Part shown: positions 1 to 6,811 of the stretch, one piece after another
Position numbering within the stretch: the stretch's first letter is position 1
How the letters are laid out: every line of letters starts with the position of its first letter
Origin: Patescibacteria group bacterium UBA6130
GTDB lineage: Bacteria; Patescibacteriota; Microgenomatia; UBA12405; UBA6130
Direction of reading: 5' to 3'
Assembly: GCA_002428285.1 (NCBI GenBank)
Contig: DIVO01000058.1
Span: 1 to 6,867 of the forward strand
Length of the DNA: 6,867 nucleotides
Notes under the pieces: model-generated
Told to the model about the DNA's origin: nothing
What the model saw: only the letters and a program-made list of their open reading frames with translations
The model's database searches: none
Position numbers and translations under genes: made by a program

Positions 1-1674
1 TTTAAACAAGCCTTTTTGAGAAGTAGCTTTCTTGATATAAGCCTCTAGAGCCTTTTTATTTTCTTCATCTGTTTTGTCTGGGTCTGGGGCAAAAGTATTT
101 TCTGGGAAATGACTGGCAGCCAACTTAAACACCTTGAATCCAGCATCAATCTTATTTCCCTCATCTATGAGTTTTTGTTGTTTACTCGATTCTGTTATTT
201 TCTTTCCCGCTCGCTTGACCCGCTCAATACAAATATCAGAAATGGTGTTATATCCTGCCTTGTAAGCCTCACTTTTTTCATCTGTAGCTTCTGGAATCTG
301 AACTAAGATAAACTTCCTACTGCCTCCGTCTTCTTTGTTCAAATCCATAACTGCATGAGCCGTGGTACCCGAACCTGCAAAGAAATCGAGAATAATATCA
401 TTATTTGACATGGTCATTTCAATAATCCGCTTTATCATATCCAATGGCTTAGGGTTCTCAAATATAAGCTCACCAAATGCTTCTTTAATCCATCTTGTAT
501 CTACCGAATTGTCAAAGTACCAAAAACTATCTGGAACTGATTTTTTACCAACAGCTAGATAATCTTTAAGTCCTGGAGGTGTATTATCATCTCCATACCA
601 AATTTTATCTTCCTTCTGTAGTCTTAATAGCTCATCATGTGATTTACCCCATCCCCTATCAGGAACTACACATTTCTTGTTCGTATGAGGATTAACTATT
701 GTATAGTTTTTTGGCCCTCCCTCTCTGGATAAATCAGCATCTTTAAAGACTCCTTTTTCGTCAACTTTATTCCATCTACTCAAATGTGCATATTTGGGTC
801 TTTGATACATCTCTTTTATTTCAGAGTCTATTTCATCAAGATTTAAACCTTTATCTTTCAGTTTGCTAAATAGTTTTGCAATATCTCTAGCGCCTTTTTT
901 TTCAATTCTCCACTCAGTTTCTCTAATTTTCTCCTTATCTATTGCATAACAATAAAGGTATTCTGTAGATATACTAAGCAACTTTGCTTGATTTTTATTT
1001 GAATTATTTTTATGCAACAACATTGCGATAAAATTCTCTACTCCAAACACTTCATCCATCAATTTTCTCAAATTGTGGACTTCATTATGATCAATACTTA
1101 CAAATATCACTCCATCTTCTTTAAGTAAATTTCTAGCCAAAAGAAGTCTTGGGCACATCAGTGAAAGCCAGTTGCTATGATAGCGTCCACTAGAATCGGT
1201 ATTGGTGTCTAACTTGACTCCATTTTGTTTGACTCCTGACTTTTCCCAGTAAGCCTGTTTATCCTCGCTGTAGTCATCTGGGTAAATAAAGTCATTGCCT
1301 GTGTTGTAGGGAGGGTCAATATAAATACACTTAATCTTGCCAAAGTAGGACTTTTGCAAAAGCTTGAGGACTTCTAAATTGTCACCTTCAATAATAAGAT
1401 TTTCTGTTTTGTCAAAATCTACACTTCGTTTTTCATCACTTCTTAAAGTGGTACGACTAGCAGTAAAAGCCTTCTTCTTAGATTGTTGTTTACCTGCCCA
1501 GCTAAACTCATATTTCTCTGTTTGAGGAGTGGAAAAGTCACTTACTAACTGCTCAAGCTCATCTTGATTAAGCATTCCCTCGTTGTCAAATAGGGGTGGA
1601 TATAGCTTTTTAAGCTTATCCAGCATCTCCTGGCGAAGGTCAGGAGACTGTTTGGATATTCTATTTTTATTCAT
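1..1674 (-). CDS. mod: Type III restriction-modification system methyltransferase subunit Mod, partial (C-terminus off the left edge)
   Basis: Reading the minus strand from the ATG at 1674 gives 558 codons open to base 1 with no stop, so the C-terminus lies outside the window. The protein is a beta-class DNA methyltransferase: the catalytic motif DPPYN is at residues 120-124 and the AdoMet-binding motif DFFAGSGTT at 430-438, so the catalytic motif comes first. Between them, about residues 200-400, lies the probable target-recognition region. The N-terminus (KLYPPLFDNEG, then SRTTLR and IIEGDNLEVLKLL before DPPY) is typical of type III Mod proteins, which usually have about 600-680 residues. 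Mod recognises an asymmetric site, methylates adenine (family knowledge) and is needed by Res for cleavage. It is the last visible gene of the res operon, 6 bases after the small membrane gene, with an AAGG ribosome site. The recognition sequence cannot be read from this. Confidence 0.96.
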   Translation of the reverse strand, partial: MNKNRISKQSPDLRQEMLDKLKKLYPPLFDNEGMLNQDELEQLVSDFSTPQTEKYEFSWAGKQQSKKKAFTASRTTLRSDEKRSVDFDKTENLIIEGDNLEVLKLLQKSYFGKIKCIYIDPPYNTGNDFIYPDDYSEDKQAYWEKSGVKQNGVKLDTNTDSSGRYHSNWLSLMCPRLLLARNLLKEDGVIFVSIDHNEVHNLRKLMDEVFGVENFIAMLLHKNNSNKNQAKLLSISTEYLYCYAIDKEKIRETEWRIEKKGARDIAKLFSKLKDKGLNLDEIDSEIKEMYQRPKYAHLSRWNKVDEKGVFKDADLSREGGPKNYTIVNPHTNKKCVVPDRGWGKSHDELLRLQKEDKIWYGDDNTPPGLKDYLAVGKKSVPDSFWYFDNSVDTRWIKEAFGELIFENPKPLDMIKRIIEMTMSNNDIILDFFAGSGTTAHAVMDLNKEDGGSRKFILVQIPEATDEKSEAYKAGYNTISDICIERVKRAGKKITESSKQQKLIDEGNKIDAGFKVFKLAASHFPENTFAPDPDKTDEENKKALEAYIKKATSQKGLFK

Positions 1675-1678
1675 AAAA

Positions 1679-1682
1679 CCTT
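1679..1682 (-). promoter_or_regulatory. Ribosome binding site of mod
   Basis: The minus strand reads TAAGGTTTTATG. AAGG lies 4 bases before the mod ATG and shares its two A bases with the TAA stop of the upstream membrane gene. This supports the start at 1674 and suggests translational coupling between the two genes. Confidence 0.55.
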
Positions 1683-1959
1683 AATTAATAACCTCTTCGT
1701 CTGTCTTTTTATTCCATCTTAGATCTATTCCACTTGTTAAACCTATTTTAAAGTAAGCAGAAATTGGTCTTTTTCGGAACACAATTAAGAAAATTTCTAG
1801 TAAAGAAGAAAAAGTGAAAGCTGTAAATACAATTCCTGCATTACCTTTATTCATAATAGCAATCGCAACAAAAGACGTTATTAAAATATTTCCAAGGGCT
1901 AATTCCCACCACTTCAAAAATCCATTGGGTGAATTTTCTTTATTTATATTTTTTCCCAT
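1681..1959 (-). CDS. Small two-helix membrane protein of unknown function, embedded in the type III R-M operon
   Basis: A 92-residue protein I do not recognise. It has a short polar N-terminus (MGKNINKENSPNG) and two hydrophobic stretches, about residues 18-37 (from WELALGNILI) and 41-61 (from AGIVFTAFTF), separated by the short loop NKGN. A positively charged RKRP follows at 62-65, and the tail of about 27 residues is charged. The positive charge after helix 2 suggests a hairpin with both ends in the cytoplasm (inference). The start is 4 bases after the Bro-N gene's TAG and the TAA stop is 6 bases before mod, so it is locked into the operon. Its own ribosome site is weak: AAAAAAGG lies 13 bases upstream, inside the end of the Bro-N gene, so it may depend on coupling. 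By hand count it is about 29% G+C, below the Bro-N gene's 39%. A real gene is likely from its packing and its helices; the function is open. Confidence 0.75.
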   Translation of the reverse strand: MGKNINKENSPNGFLKWWELALGNILITSFVAIAIMNKGNAGIVFTAFTFSSLLEIFLIVFRKRPISAYFKIGLTSGIDLRWNKKTDEEVIN

Positions 1960-1963
1960 AAAT

Positions 1964-2803
1964 CTATTTTAACCTTTTTTGTTGATTTTGCACTAACTGT
2001 CTGGCATTTTTACCAGTAATTACTTTTTTACCAGTTTTGCTTTCGATATCCTTTCTTGCGTTGCCAGAGATTGTACCTCCCTGTTTAGCAACTTCTTTAC
2101 TTGGCCAAAAACCTTTTGGCTGCTTCTTTTGAGAAATTTCAGTAGTCGCAGTTTCGGCTAACATGTTTAAAACCAGTTCTAAATTGGTCATATTGTCGCG
2201 CAAGTTTTCTTTTTTGAGCTTTTTTAAACTTTTGTATTGCTTAGTCGTCAGCCCCGCCCAAGCTTTAGTAATCTCATCAGTTAAGATCGCATACTCCCTG
2301 CCTTCTTTTACTCCCCGCACCTCCCATTCATCAGTTAAGGCTTTTCTGATTTCAATACTTTTTAGCCGTTGATTAATCCAATTTTGGCCATATCCCTTTT
2401 TAAGATAAGTTTGCAATGCCCTGTTTATCGCCAACTCAGGATCAGCTGTTTCTTCAAGTCTTTCATAGCCAACTCGAGCAAGCCAAAGCTTAAACGGCTC
2501 AGCTTTGGGAGAGGGAATGGTTTGAATAAGGCGTAATAAAGTTTCAGTGTCTGCTACATCTGTAAGTCGCATTTTGCCATCCGAAGCTTTCATTTTTAAA
2601 GCGTTACATTTTGTAACGGTTTCATTAGATCCTTCATCTATCAATCGTTTTTTAAGCACACGCCAATAGACTTGAGGATTTTTGCTTTCAGTCAAAGCAT
2701 TGATTACATCAACGATAGAAAAAAACCACAATTCTTTGTTGCTATCCCAATGACGACGGATTTTTTTTTGATGAAAAATAGCAACATTTTTTTGGTCTTT
2801 CAT
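1964..2803 (-). CDS. Bro-N domain protein (phage antirepressor-like, DinD-like C-terminus)
   Basis: A 279-residue soluble protein. Residues about 5-115 match the BRO N-terminal domain pattern of phage antirepressors: IRRHWDSNKELWFFSIVDVI at 15-34, then YWRVLKKRL (46-54), DGKMRLTDVADTE (75-87) and the strongly conserved IPSPKAEPFKLWLA (96-109), GYERLEE (112-118). The second half is helical. The tail WPSKEVAKQGGTISGNARKD (233-252), followed by IESKTGKKV, resembles the end of DinD-type proteins. BRO-N domains bind DNA in viruses and phages; E. coli DinD acts on RecA filaments (family knowledge, and only a distant relative). The ATG overlaps the res TGA as ATGA, and a GGAG site lies 10 bases upstream, so it should be co-translated with res. 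A regulatory or damage/phage-sensing role in the R-M operon is inference. Its first 15 codons hold A7 and A9 tracts. The family call is firm; the function is not. Confidence 0.88.
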   Translation of the reverse strand: MKDQKNVAIFHQKKIRRHWDSNKELWFFSIVDVINALTESKNPQVYWRVLKKRLIDEGSNETVTKCNALKMKASDGKMRLTDVADTETLLRLIQTIPSPKAEPFKLWLARVGYERLEETADPELAINRALQTYLKKGYGQNWINQRLKSIEIRKALTDEWEVRGVKEGREYAILTDEITKAWAGLTTKQYKSLKKLKKENLRDNMTNLELVLNMLAETATTEISQKKQPKGFWPSKEVAKQGGTISGNARKDIESKTGKKVITGKNARQLVQNQQKRLK

Positions 2804-5472
2804 AATAAATTTTCTCCAGTAATTTCACTAGCTCTTGATCTAAAAGTTGCTATATTTTCAACCGGCGCTAAATACTCTTTTAAACCAATTGCCTCAAAAT
2901 GCTTAATGGCGCACTCTATCTTCATCCTTTCATCTTCTTTGAGTGCTTCCCATTCTCTTGAACCCTTAGTTTCTATCACAAAGTAAAAGTTTGCCTTACC
3001 GCCATCGTCTAGATTCTTTTTCTCCAATACCAAGGCAAAGTCTGGATTGTAACTGCCAATAGGAGTTGGCACGGTGTACCAATGAGGCAACTTCACAAAC
3101 ACCCTAACCTTGTTTTCCTCATCTATGTCTAGAGCAAAATTTCTCTCCACATCACTATCACAAATTACATAGTCATAAATGCTGTTACTAACTTCAACAA
3201 TATTACTTTGCTGATAAGTGGTAACTACGTCTTCAAATTCTTTAAGAGAATAATTTTCATTTAATGCCTCATATCTAACCAGTCTTACCATTTCATCATT
3301 TAAGACTCGCTTGATACGCTTAATGGCCTCGGTAAGATAAACCACTGGGTTTCTAACTATCATTTGCTTGTTATCAACACCCTTCAAAATCCTAGTAGCA
3401 GTGGCCACACTCAAAGCCGTATTCTTAGCAATCTCTTCAAAAAGATTAATCGGGGCAAAATGAGCCTTGGTTTTTGCCTCTGTTTGACCTACATTTTGGC
3501 TCCGGATAGCATCTTCTTCTTGCTCTAACAAACCTGTGATTCTGTTTAAGTTGATAGAAATAACCGCTTCGGGGACAACAATGGTATTAAGACTCTCAAT
3601 ACATTTCTCAATAATGGAATCTTCCCTAAAGAAAACCTTACATCTGGTCTTTTGAGAAATTTTCTTCCAAAGCTTTTGAAAGTCATCGCTGGTAATAGCA
3701 TCTTTTTTAAGCTTGATTTGCTTAGGTTCATGTCTCGCATTTCTAATGTCTGGTTTCTTCTCGCCCTCTCCATATTCAGCAACCAATTCATCTTGATAGC
3801 CTCTCGCAAAAGCATAGTAACTCTGGTTAGCCACTACCGTTAACAAGTTAACTTCTTTGCCTTCCTCAACATCTAGTGAGTCTCTATATCTCACTCCATC
3901 TTGAGTGACAGAAAGGCGTAAACCACGACCTATCTCTTGTCTTTTTTTAATCAGACTCTCTGTTTCGTTTAAAGTACAAATATTAAATACATTAGGATTA
4001 TCCCAGCCCACACCCAAAGCAGAGTGAGAAAAGATAAATTCAAGCGGTTCTTCAAAAGAAAGTAATCGTTCTTTGTCTTTAAGAATCTTTTGATAGGCCT
4101 CACTGTTTTTGCTCATCGACAACTCACTATCGGTGTATTCACCTTTAGTAGTCTGCGCAAAGTAACCATCATGAACTTGAGTAATATTGTCTGGCAAGGA
4201 ACCGTATCTGTTTTTATACTCCTGTGCATAAACCTTCTCAAAAAGAATCCTTATTAATGAGTCATCTTCAATGTAGTTGGCCACTCTATCAATAAAGAAG
4301 AGAGACAACACTTTAATCTTCTTATCTTTGTACTTATCTTTTTTGTCAAAATGTTTCTTGATTGTCCACCTGATTTGCTCTTTGAAGATACTTTCTTTAT
4401 CAATGCCGTGTGACTCACCTTGAGTCAGATTTGTACCATTGCTGAATTTAATCTTGCTTGTGCCATTAAGCGGGTCTATGAGAATGCGCTCGACAATCCA
4501 ACCTTTATAAACTGGATTCTTAGTTTTAGCCTCTAAATCGTCACCATCTTTGAAATAGCCAGACTTAAATTTAAAATCGCCGCTAGCAAGTCTATAACTA
4601 AGTTTGAGTTTTGCTTGAGGTTTGTCACTGGATAGCCTAACACCCTCAAACTCAACATAAACATTGCTTTGAGTATTGCTTTCGTGAATAGAGAAAACCT
4701 CAATCTTTTTTACCAAACCTTGATTGTAGGCATCATAAGGACTGAGGCGATGAATGAGATTTTTGACTACTTTATGAGTAGCACTATAGCGAAGAGTAAA
4801 CAGGGGGTTAAGCTTTTTTCTCCTGCTTCTGGTGTTAGCAGTATCCATGCCCACTTGGGGCTCATCTAGTATTAAAATAGGACTAACTTTTTCTATTAAA
4901 TCAATAAGTCTTTCGCCATTATTTGAATCTCTTTCTTGATTAATAATTCTGTCGTCAGTATTAAAAGCCTGAACATTCATCACCATGATTTGAAGATGGT
5001 TTGAGTAAACAAAACTTCTAACTTTATTTATCTTCTTGCTGTCATATTCAAAGTAACTGTAGGGCATGGAGTTATAAAGCTCTTCAAAATGAGCCTTAGT
5101 AATCTCCAAAGTTTTCATTACCCCTTCTTTAACCGCCACACTGGGCACCACGATAATAAACTTAGAAAGACCATACTTTTTGTGGAGTTCAAGAATAGTA
5201 CGAAGATAAACATAAGTCTTACCTGTGCCTGTTTCCATCTCGACACAAAAGTCTAAAACATCTTCTTTGTGAGCATTTGTAATGCCATTGCTTTTGATGA
5301 TTTTGTCTCGGTTAGCAAATACTTCTTCAGGGGATATTTTTAAAACATTACTGGCCACCTCTGAAAAAATAGCCTCTTCAGGCTTAATAAACGGAGCACC
5401 AACAAACAGCTCAGTGACAGAATTGATAGCATCTAGTTGAAACTTTAAATTTGACTCAAACTTTAGCTTCAT
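2800..5472 (-). CDS. res: Type III restriction-modification system endonuclease/helicase subunit Res
   Basis: An 890-residue protein, near full length for the family (EcoP15I Res is about 970). The N-terminus MKLKFESNLKFQLDAI is typical and fixes the start. An SF2 helicase core follows: Walker A ETGTGKT at residues 80-86, Walker B DEPQ at 203-206, then LFTLRYSATHK with SAT at 230-232. The second RecA-like lobe has GVGWDNPNV at 487-495 and motif VI QEIGRGLRL at 512-520. The C-terminal PD-(D/E)xK nuclease shows NPDF at 809-812 and ETK at 834-836, giving D811, E834 and K836 as likely catalytic residues. No motif is broken, so it looks active. In the cytoplasm, Res with Mod hydrolyses ATP, moves along or communicates through DNA, and cuts unmodified DNA near the site (family knowledge). 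It is the first R-M gene here, 37 bases after the flavoprotein gene, and ends in an ATGA overlap with the Bro-N gene. The ribosome site is poor (AGGG only 3 bases from ATG). Confidence 0.97.
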   Translation of the reverse strand: MKLKFESNLKFQLDAINSVTELFVGAPFIKPEEAIFSEVASNVLKISPEEVFANRDKIIKSNGITNAHKEDVLDFCVEMETGTGKTYVYLRTILELHKKYGLSKFIIVVPSVAVKEGVMKTLEITKAHFEELYNSMPYSYFEYDSKKINKVRSFVYSNHLQIMVMNVQAFNTDDRIINQERDSNNGERLIDLIEKVSPILILDEPQVGMDTANTRSRRKKLNPLFTLRYSATHKVVKNLIHRLSPYDAYNQGLVKKIEVFSIHESNTQSNVYVEFEGVRLSSDKPQAKLKLSYRLASGDFKFKSGYFKDGDDLEAKTKNPVYKGWIVERILIDPLNGTSKIKFSNGTNLTQGESHGIDKESIFKEQIRWTIKKHFDKKDKYKDKKIKVLSLFFIDRVANYIEDDSLIRILFEKVYAQEYKNRYGSLPDNITQVHDGYFAQTTKGEYTDSELSMSKNSEAYQKILKDKERLLSFEEPLEFIFSHSALGVGWDNPNVFNICTLNETESLIKKRQEIGRGLRLSVTQDGVRYRDSLDVEEGKEVNLLTVVANQSYYAFARGYQDELVAEYGEGEKKPDIRNARHEPKQIKLKKDAITSDDFQKLWKKISQKTRCKVFFREDSIIEKCIESLNTIVVPEAVISINLNRITGLLEQEEDAIRSQNVGQTEAKTKAHFAPINLFEEIAKNTALSVATATRILKGVDNKQMIVRNPVVYLTEAIKRIKRVLNDEMVRLVRYEALNENYSLKEFEDVVTTYQQSNIVEVSNSIYDYVICDSDVERNFALDIDEENKVRVFVKLPHWYTVPTPIGSYNPDFALVLEKKNLDDGGKANFYFVIETKGSREWEALKEDERMKIECAIKHFEAIGLKEYLAPVENIATFRSRASEITGENLL
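2814..2817 (-). promoter_or_regulatory. Ribosome binding site of the Bro-N gene, inside res
   Basis: The minus strand reads CTGGAGAAAATTTATTATG. GGAG lies 10 bases before the Bro-N ATG, within the last codons of res. It supports the start at 2803, which overlaps the res stop by 4 bases. Confidence 0.6.
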
Positions 5473-5482
5473 TAACCCTATT

Positions 5483-5508
5483 CTACTACATAAGAATTAT
5501 GTTTGTAG
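5483..5508. repeat. Small hairpin/inverted repeat between the flavoprotein gene and res
   Basis: The plus strand carries ACATAA (5488-5493) and TTATGT (5497-5502), a perfect 6-base inverted repeat around GAA. It is flanked by CTAC (5483-5486) and GTAG (5505-5508), which pair again after a one- or two-base bulge. It fills most of the 37-base spacer before res. There is no T run after it, so it is not a standard terminator; it could be an operator or an RNA hairpin. A -10-like TAGAAT (minus strand, 5485-5480) overlaps one edge, but I see no matching -35. Confidence 0.4.
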
Positions 5509-5509
5509 A

Positions 5510-6811
5510 TTATTTAACAATCATCTTCCCCACTCTTCTCCCATTTTCCACGGCAAAGTTCATGCCTCGATCCCAAGGATAGACATGATGCTGAGAAGTC
5601 CAATATAAGTTATCAGTAATCTTAAAGTCCGGCTTAAGTTTTTTATAACTAGTTAACATTACCGGCTGGGCGGATTCGGCTTTGAATAAATCATAATCGA
5701 TCAACTCCCTTTCAAAATCCAGATTAATCTTTCTCAGCCATGGAGAAAATTCTTTAAACACCTTCCTCTTGTCCATTTTCATAATTTCGCTTTTGGGGTC
5801 ATAATAGCCACCGGCATATACAATGCTTTCTCCGTTGTAGTGTTTTTTATCAACAAAGTTTGTGTGTTCTACCACCGCCACAAAAGGAAACGAAGTATTT
5901 AAAATATTAAGCCAGTAAGTACCATCTTCCAGAAATGGTTTTTTAAGCCTCATCACAATATTCAAACAACTCAAAGTTTTGATTTTGGCGTATTTTCTTC
6001 TCTCCTCATCCGCCAGATATTTATTAACTAACATCAATGAATTATCAAAAGGCGTGGCAAAAATAACTTGATCATATTCTCTGGAAAATCTCGATCCAAC
6101 CAAAGTCCAACTTTCGTTGTCTTTATTGATCCTTTTTACTTTTGAAGACAAATATATATTTCCTCCGCTCTTTTCGATCTTCTCTTTTAGTCTATCGACT
6201 AAGACTTGAAAACCTCCATCCATATATCCCAACTTAAAACTCCGGGATTTAATTCTTGCCCAAAGCCAGCTTAAAGAAATATCATCCCAATACTCGCCGA
6301 ATTTTGAATACAGCAACGGCTTCCAAATTAAGTTAAAGCCTTCTTGTCCCGATAATTTGGGAAAAATTTCTGCGGCCTTGAGCTCATCCATCTTTCCAAG
6401 CCAAGGAGAAAAGCGCAGCAAACCGGTTCCAAAACCAAACTTAATCTTGCCTAAAGAAGAAAAGTTGGGAAAAGACAAAATTTGTCTTGGACTGGAAAAA
6501 GGCAAAACCCTGCCCTCATAAAAAACAGAAGTATTTTGACTATAAAATTTCAGTTTATCTTTCAGTCCAACCTCTTGAACAAGTTTTTTAAATGATTTAT
6601 CTCCTTCAAAAAGATGATGATAAAAAATATCAGCAGACCAATTCCATCCCTCTTTTTTATATCCCTTGGCAATCCCTCCCAGACTAATGGAAGCTTCATA
6701 AATATCAACCTCGGCTCCCGAATTTATCAGGTCATAAGCGCAGGTCAAACCAGACAAACCTCCGCCTACAATAGCAACCTTGTGATTATGATTATTACTC
6801 TCCTTCTCCAT
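5510..6811 (-). CDS. FAD-dependent amine oxidase / protoporphyrinogen-oxidase-like oxidoreductase
   Basis: A 433-residue, apparently complete flavoprotein. The dinucleotide-binding fold is at the N-terminus: VAIVGGGLSG (residues 12-21) gives GxGxxG, IYEA (37-40) places the acidic E39 that would hold the ribose, and GG at 45-46 completes the amine-oxidase signature. A middle segment has GYMDGGFQVLVDRL (195-208) and VIFATP (249-254), as in PPO/desaturase-type enzymes. The C-terminal FAD contact is WDRGMNFAVENGRRVGKMI (413-431). There is no signal peptide or clear membrane helix, so it is probably cytoplasmic or peripheral. The family includes protoporphyrinogen oxidases, phytoene desaturases and UDP-galactopyranose-mutase-like proteins. 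No haem or carotenoid genes are in view, so the substrate is unknown. A sugar- or lipid-modifying role is possible but only inferred. The start is supported by GAGGAG 4 bases upstream. It is probably a host gene next to the R-M operon rather than part of it. Confidence 0.87.
   Translation of the reverse strand: MEKESNNHNHKVAIVGGGLSGLTCAYDLINSGAEVDIYEASISLGGIAKGYKKEGWNWSADIFYHHLFEGDKSFKKLVQEVGLKDKLKFYSQNTSVFYEGRVLPFSSPRQILSFPNFSSLGKIKFGFGTGLLRFSPWLGKMDELKAAEIFPKLSGQEGFNLIWKPLLYSKFGEYWDDISLSWLWARIKSRSFKLGYMDGGFQVLVDRLKEKIEKSGGNIYLSSKVKRINKDNESWTLVGSRFSREYDQVIFATPFDNSLMLVNKYLADEERRKYAKIKTLSCLNIVMRLKKPFLEDGTYWLNILNTSFPFVAVVEHTNFVDKKHYNGESIVYAGGYYDPKSEIMKMDKRKVFKEFSPWLRKINLDFERELIDYDLFKAESAQPVMLTSYKKLKPDFKITDNLYWTSQHHVYPWDRGMNFAVENGRRVGKMIVK

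Noticed and set aside
1..1674. Plus-strand open frames at 109-306 and 362-562
   Set aside because: Both are antisense to mod, which is open without interruption and carries its catalytic motifs there.
2602..2618. Perfect 7-base inverted repeat CGTTACA/TGTAACG inside the Bro-N gene
   Set aside because: It falls on the conserved codons for TVTKCN of the family, so the protein sequence alone can explain it. It is also too far inside the gene to be an obvious operator.
2761..2769. T run on the plus strand as a terminator
   Set aside because: It is the lysine-coding A9 tract of the Bro-N gene read from the other strand. No stem precedes it and no plus-strand gene ends there.
2800..2803. Use of TGA as a sense codon (codes 4 or 25)
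   Set aside because: TGA ends res exactly at the normal family C-terminus within an ATGA overlap with the next gene, and no TGA occurs inside the supported genes.
2672..2986. A 104-codon plus-strand open frame across the res/Bro-N junction
   Set aside because: It is antisense to two well-supported genes whose motifs are clear on the minus strand, and its protein shows no recognisable motif.
3546..3815. An 89-codon minus-strand frame inside res
   Set aside because: It lies in another frame within res between the helicase and nuclease domains, where the res frame is continuous. It is a shadow frame.
1..5472. BREX, DISARM or type I R-M identity
   Set aside because: No PglZ, BrxC, DrmA/B, HsdS or HsdR features are present. 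The Mod and Res motif order and the Res nuclease fit type III.
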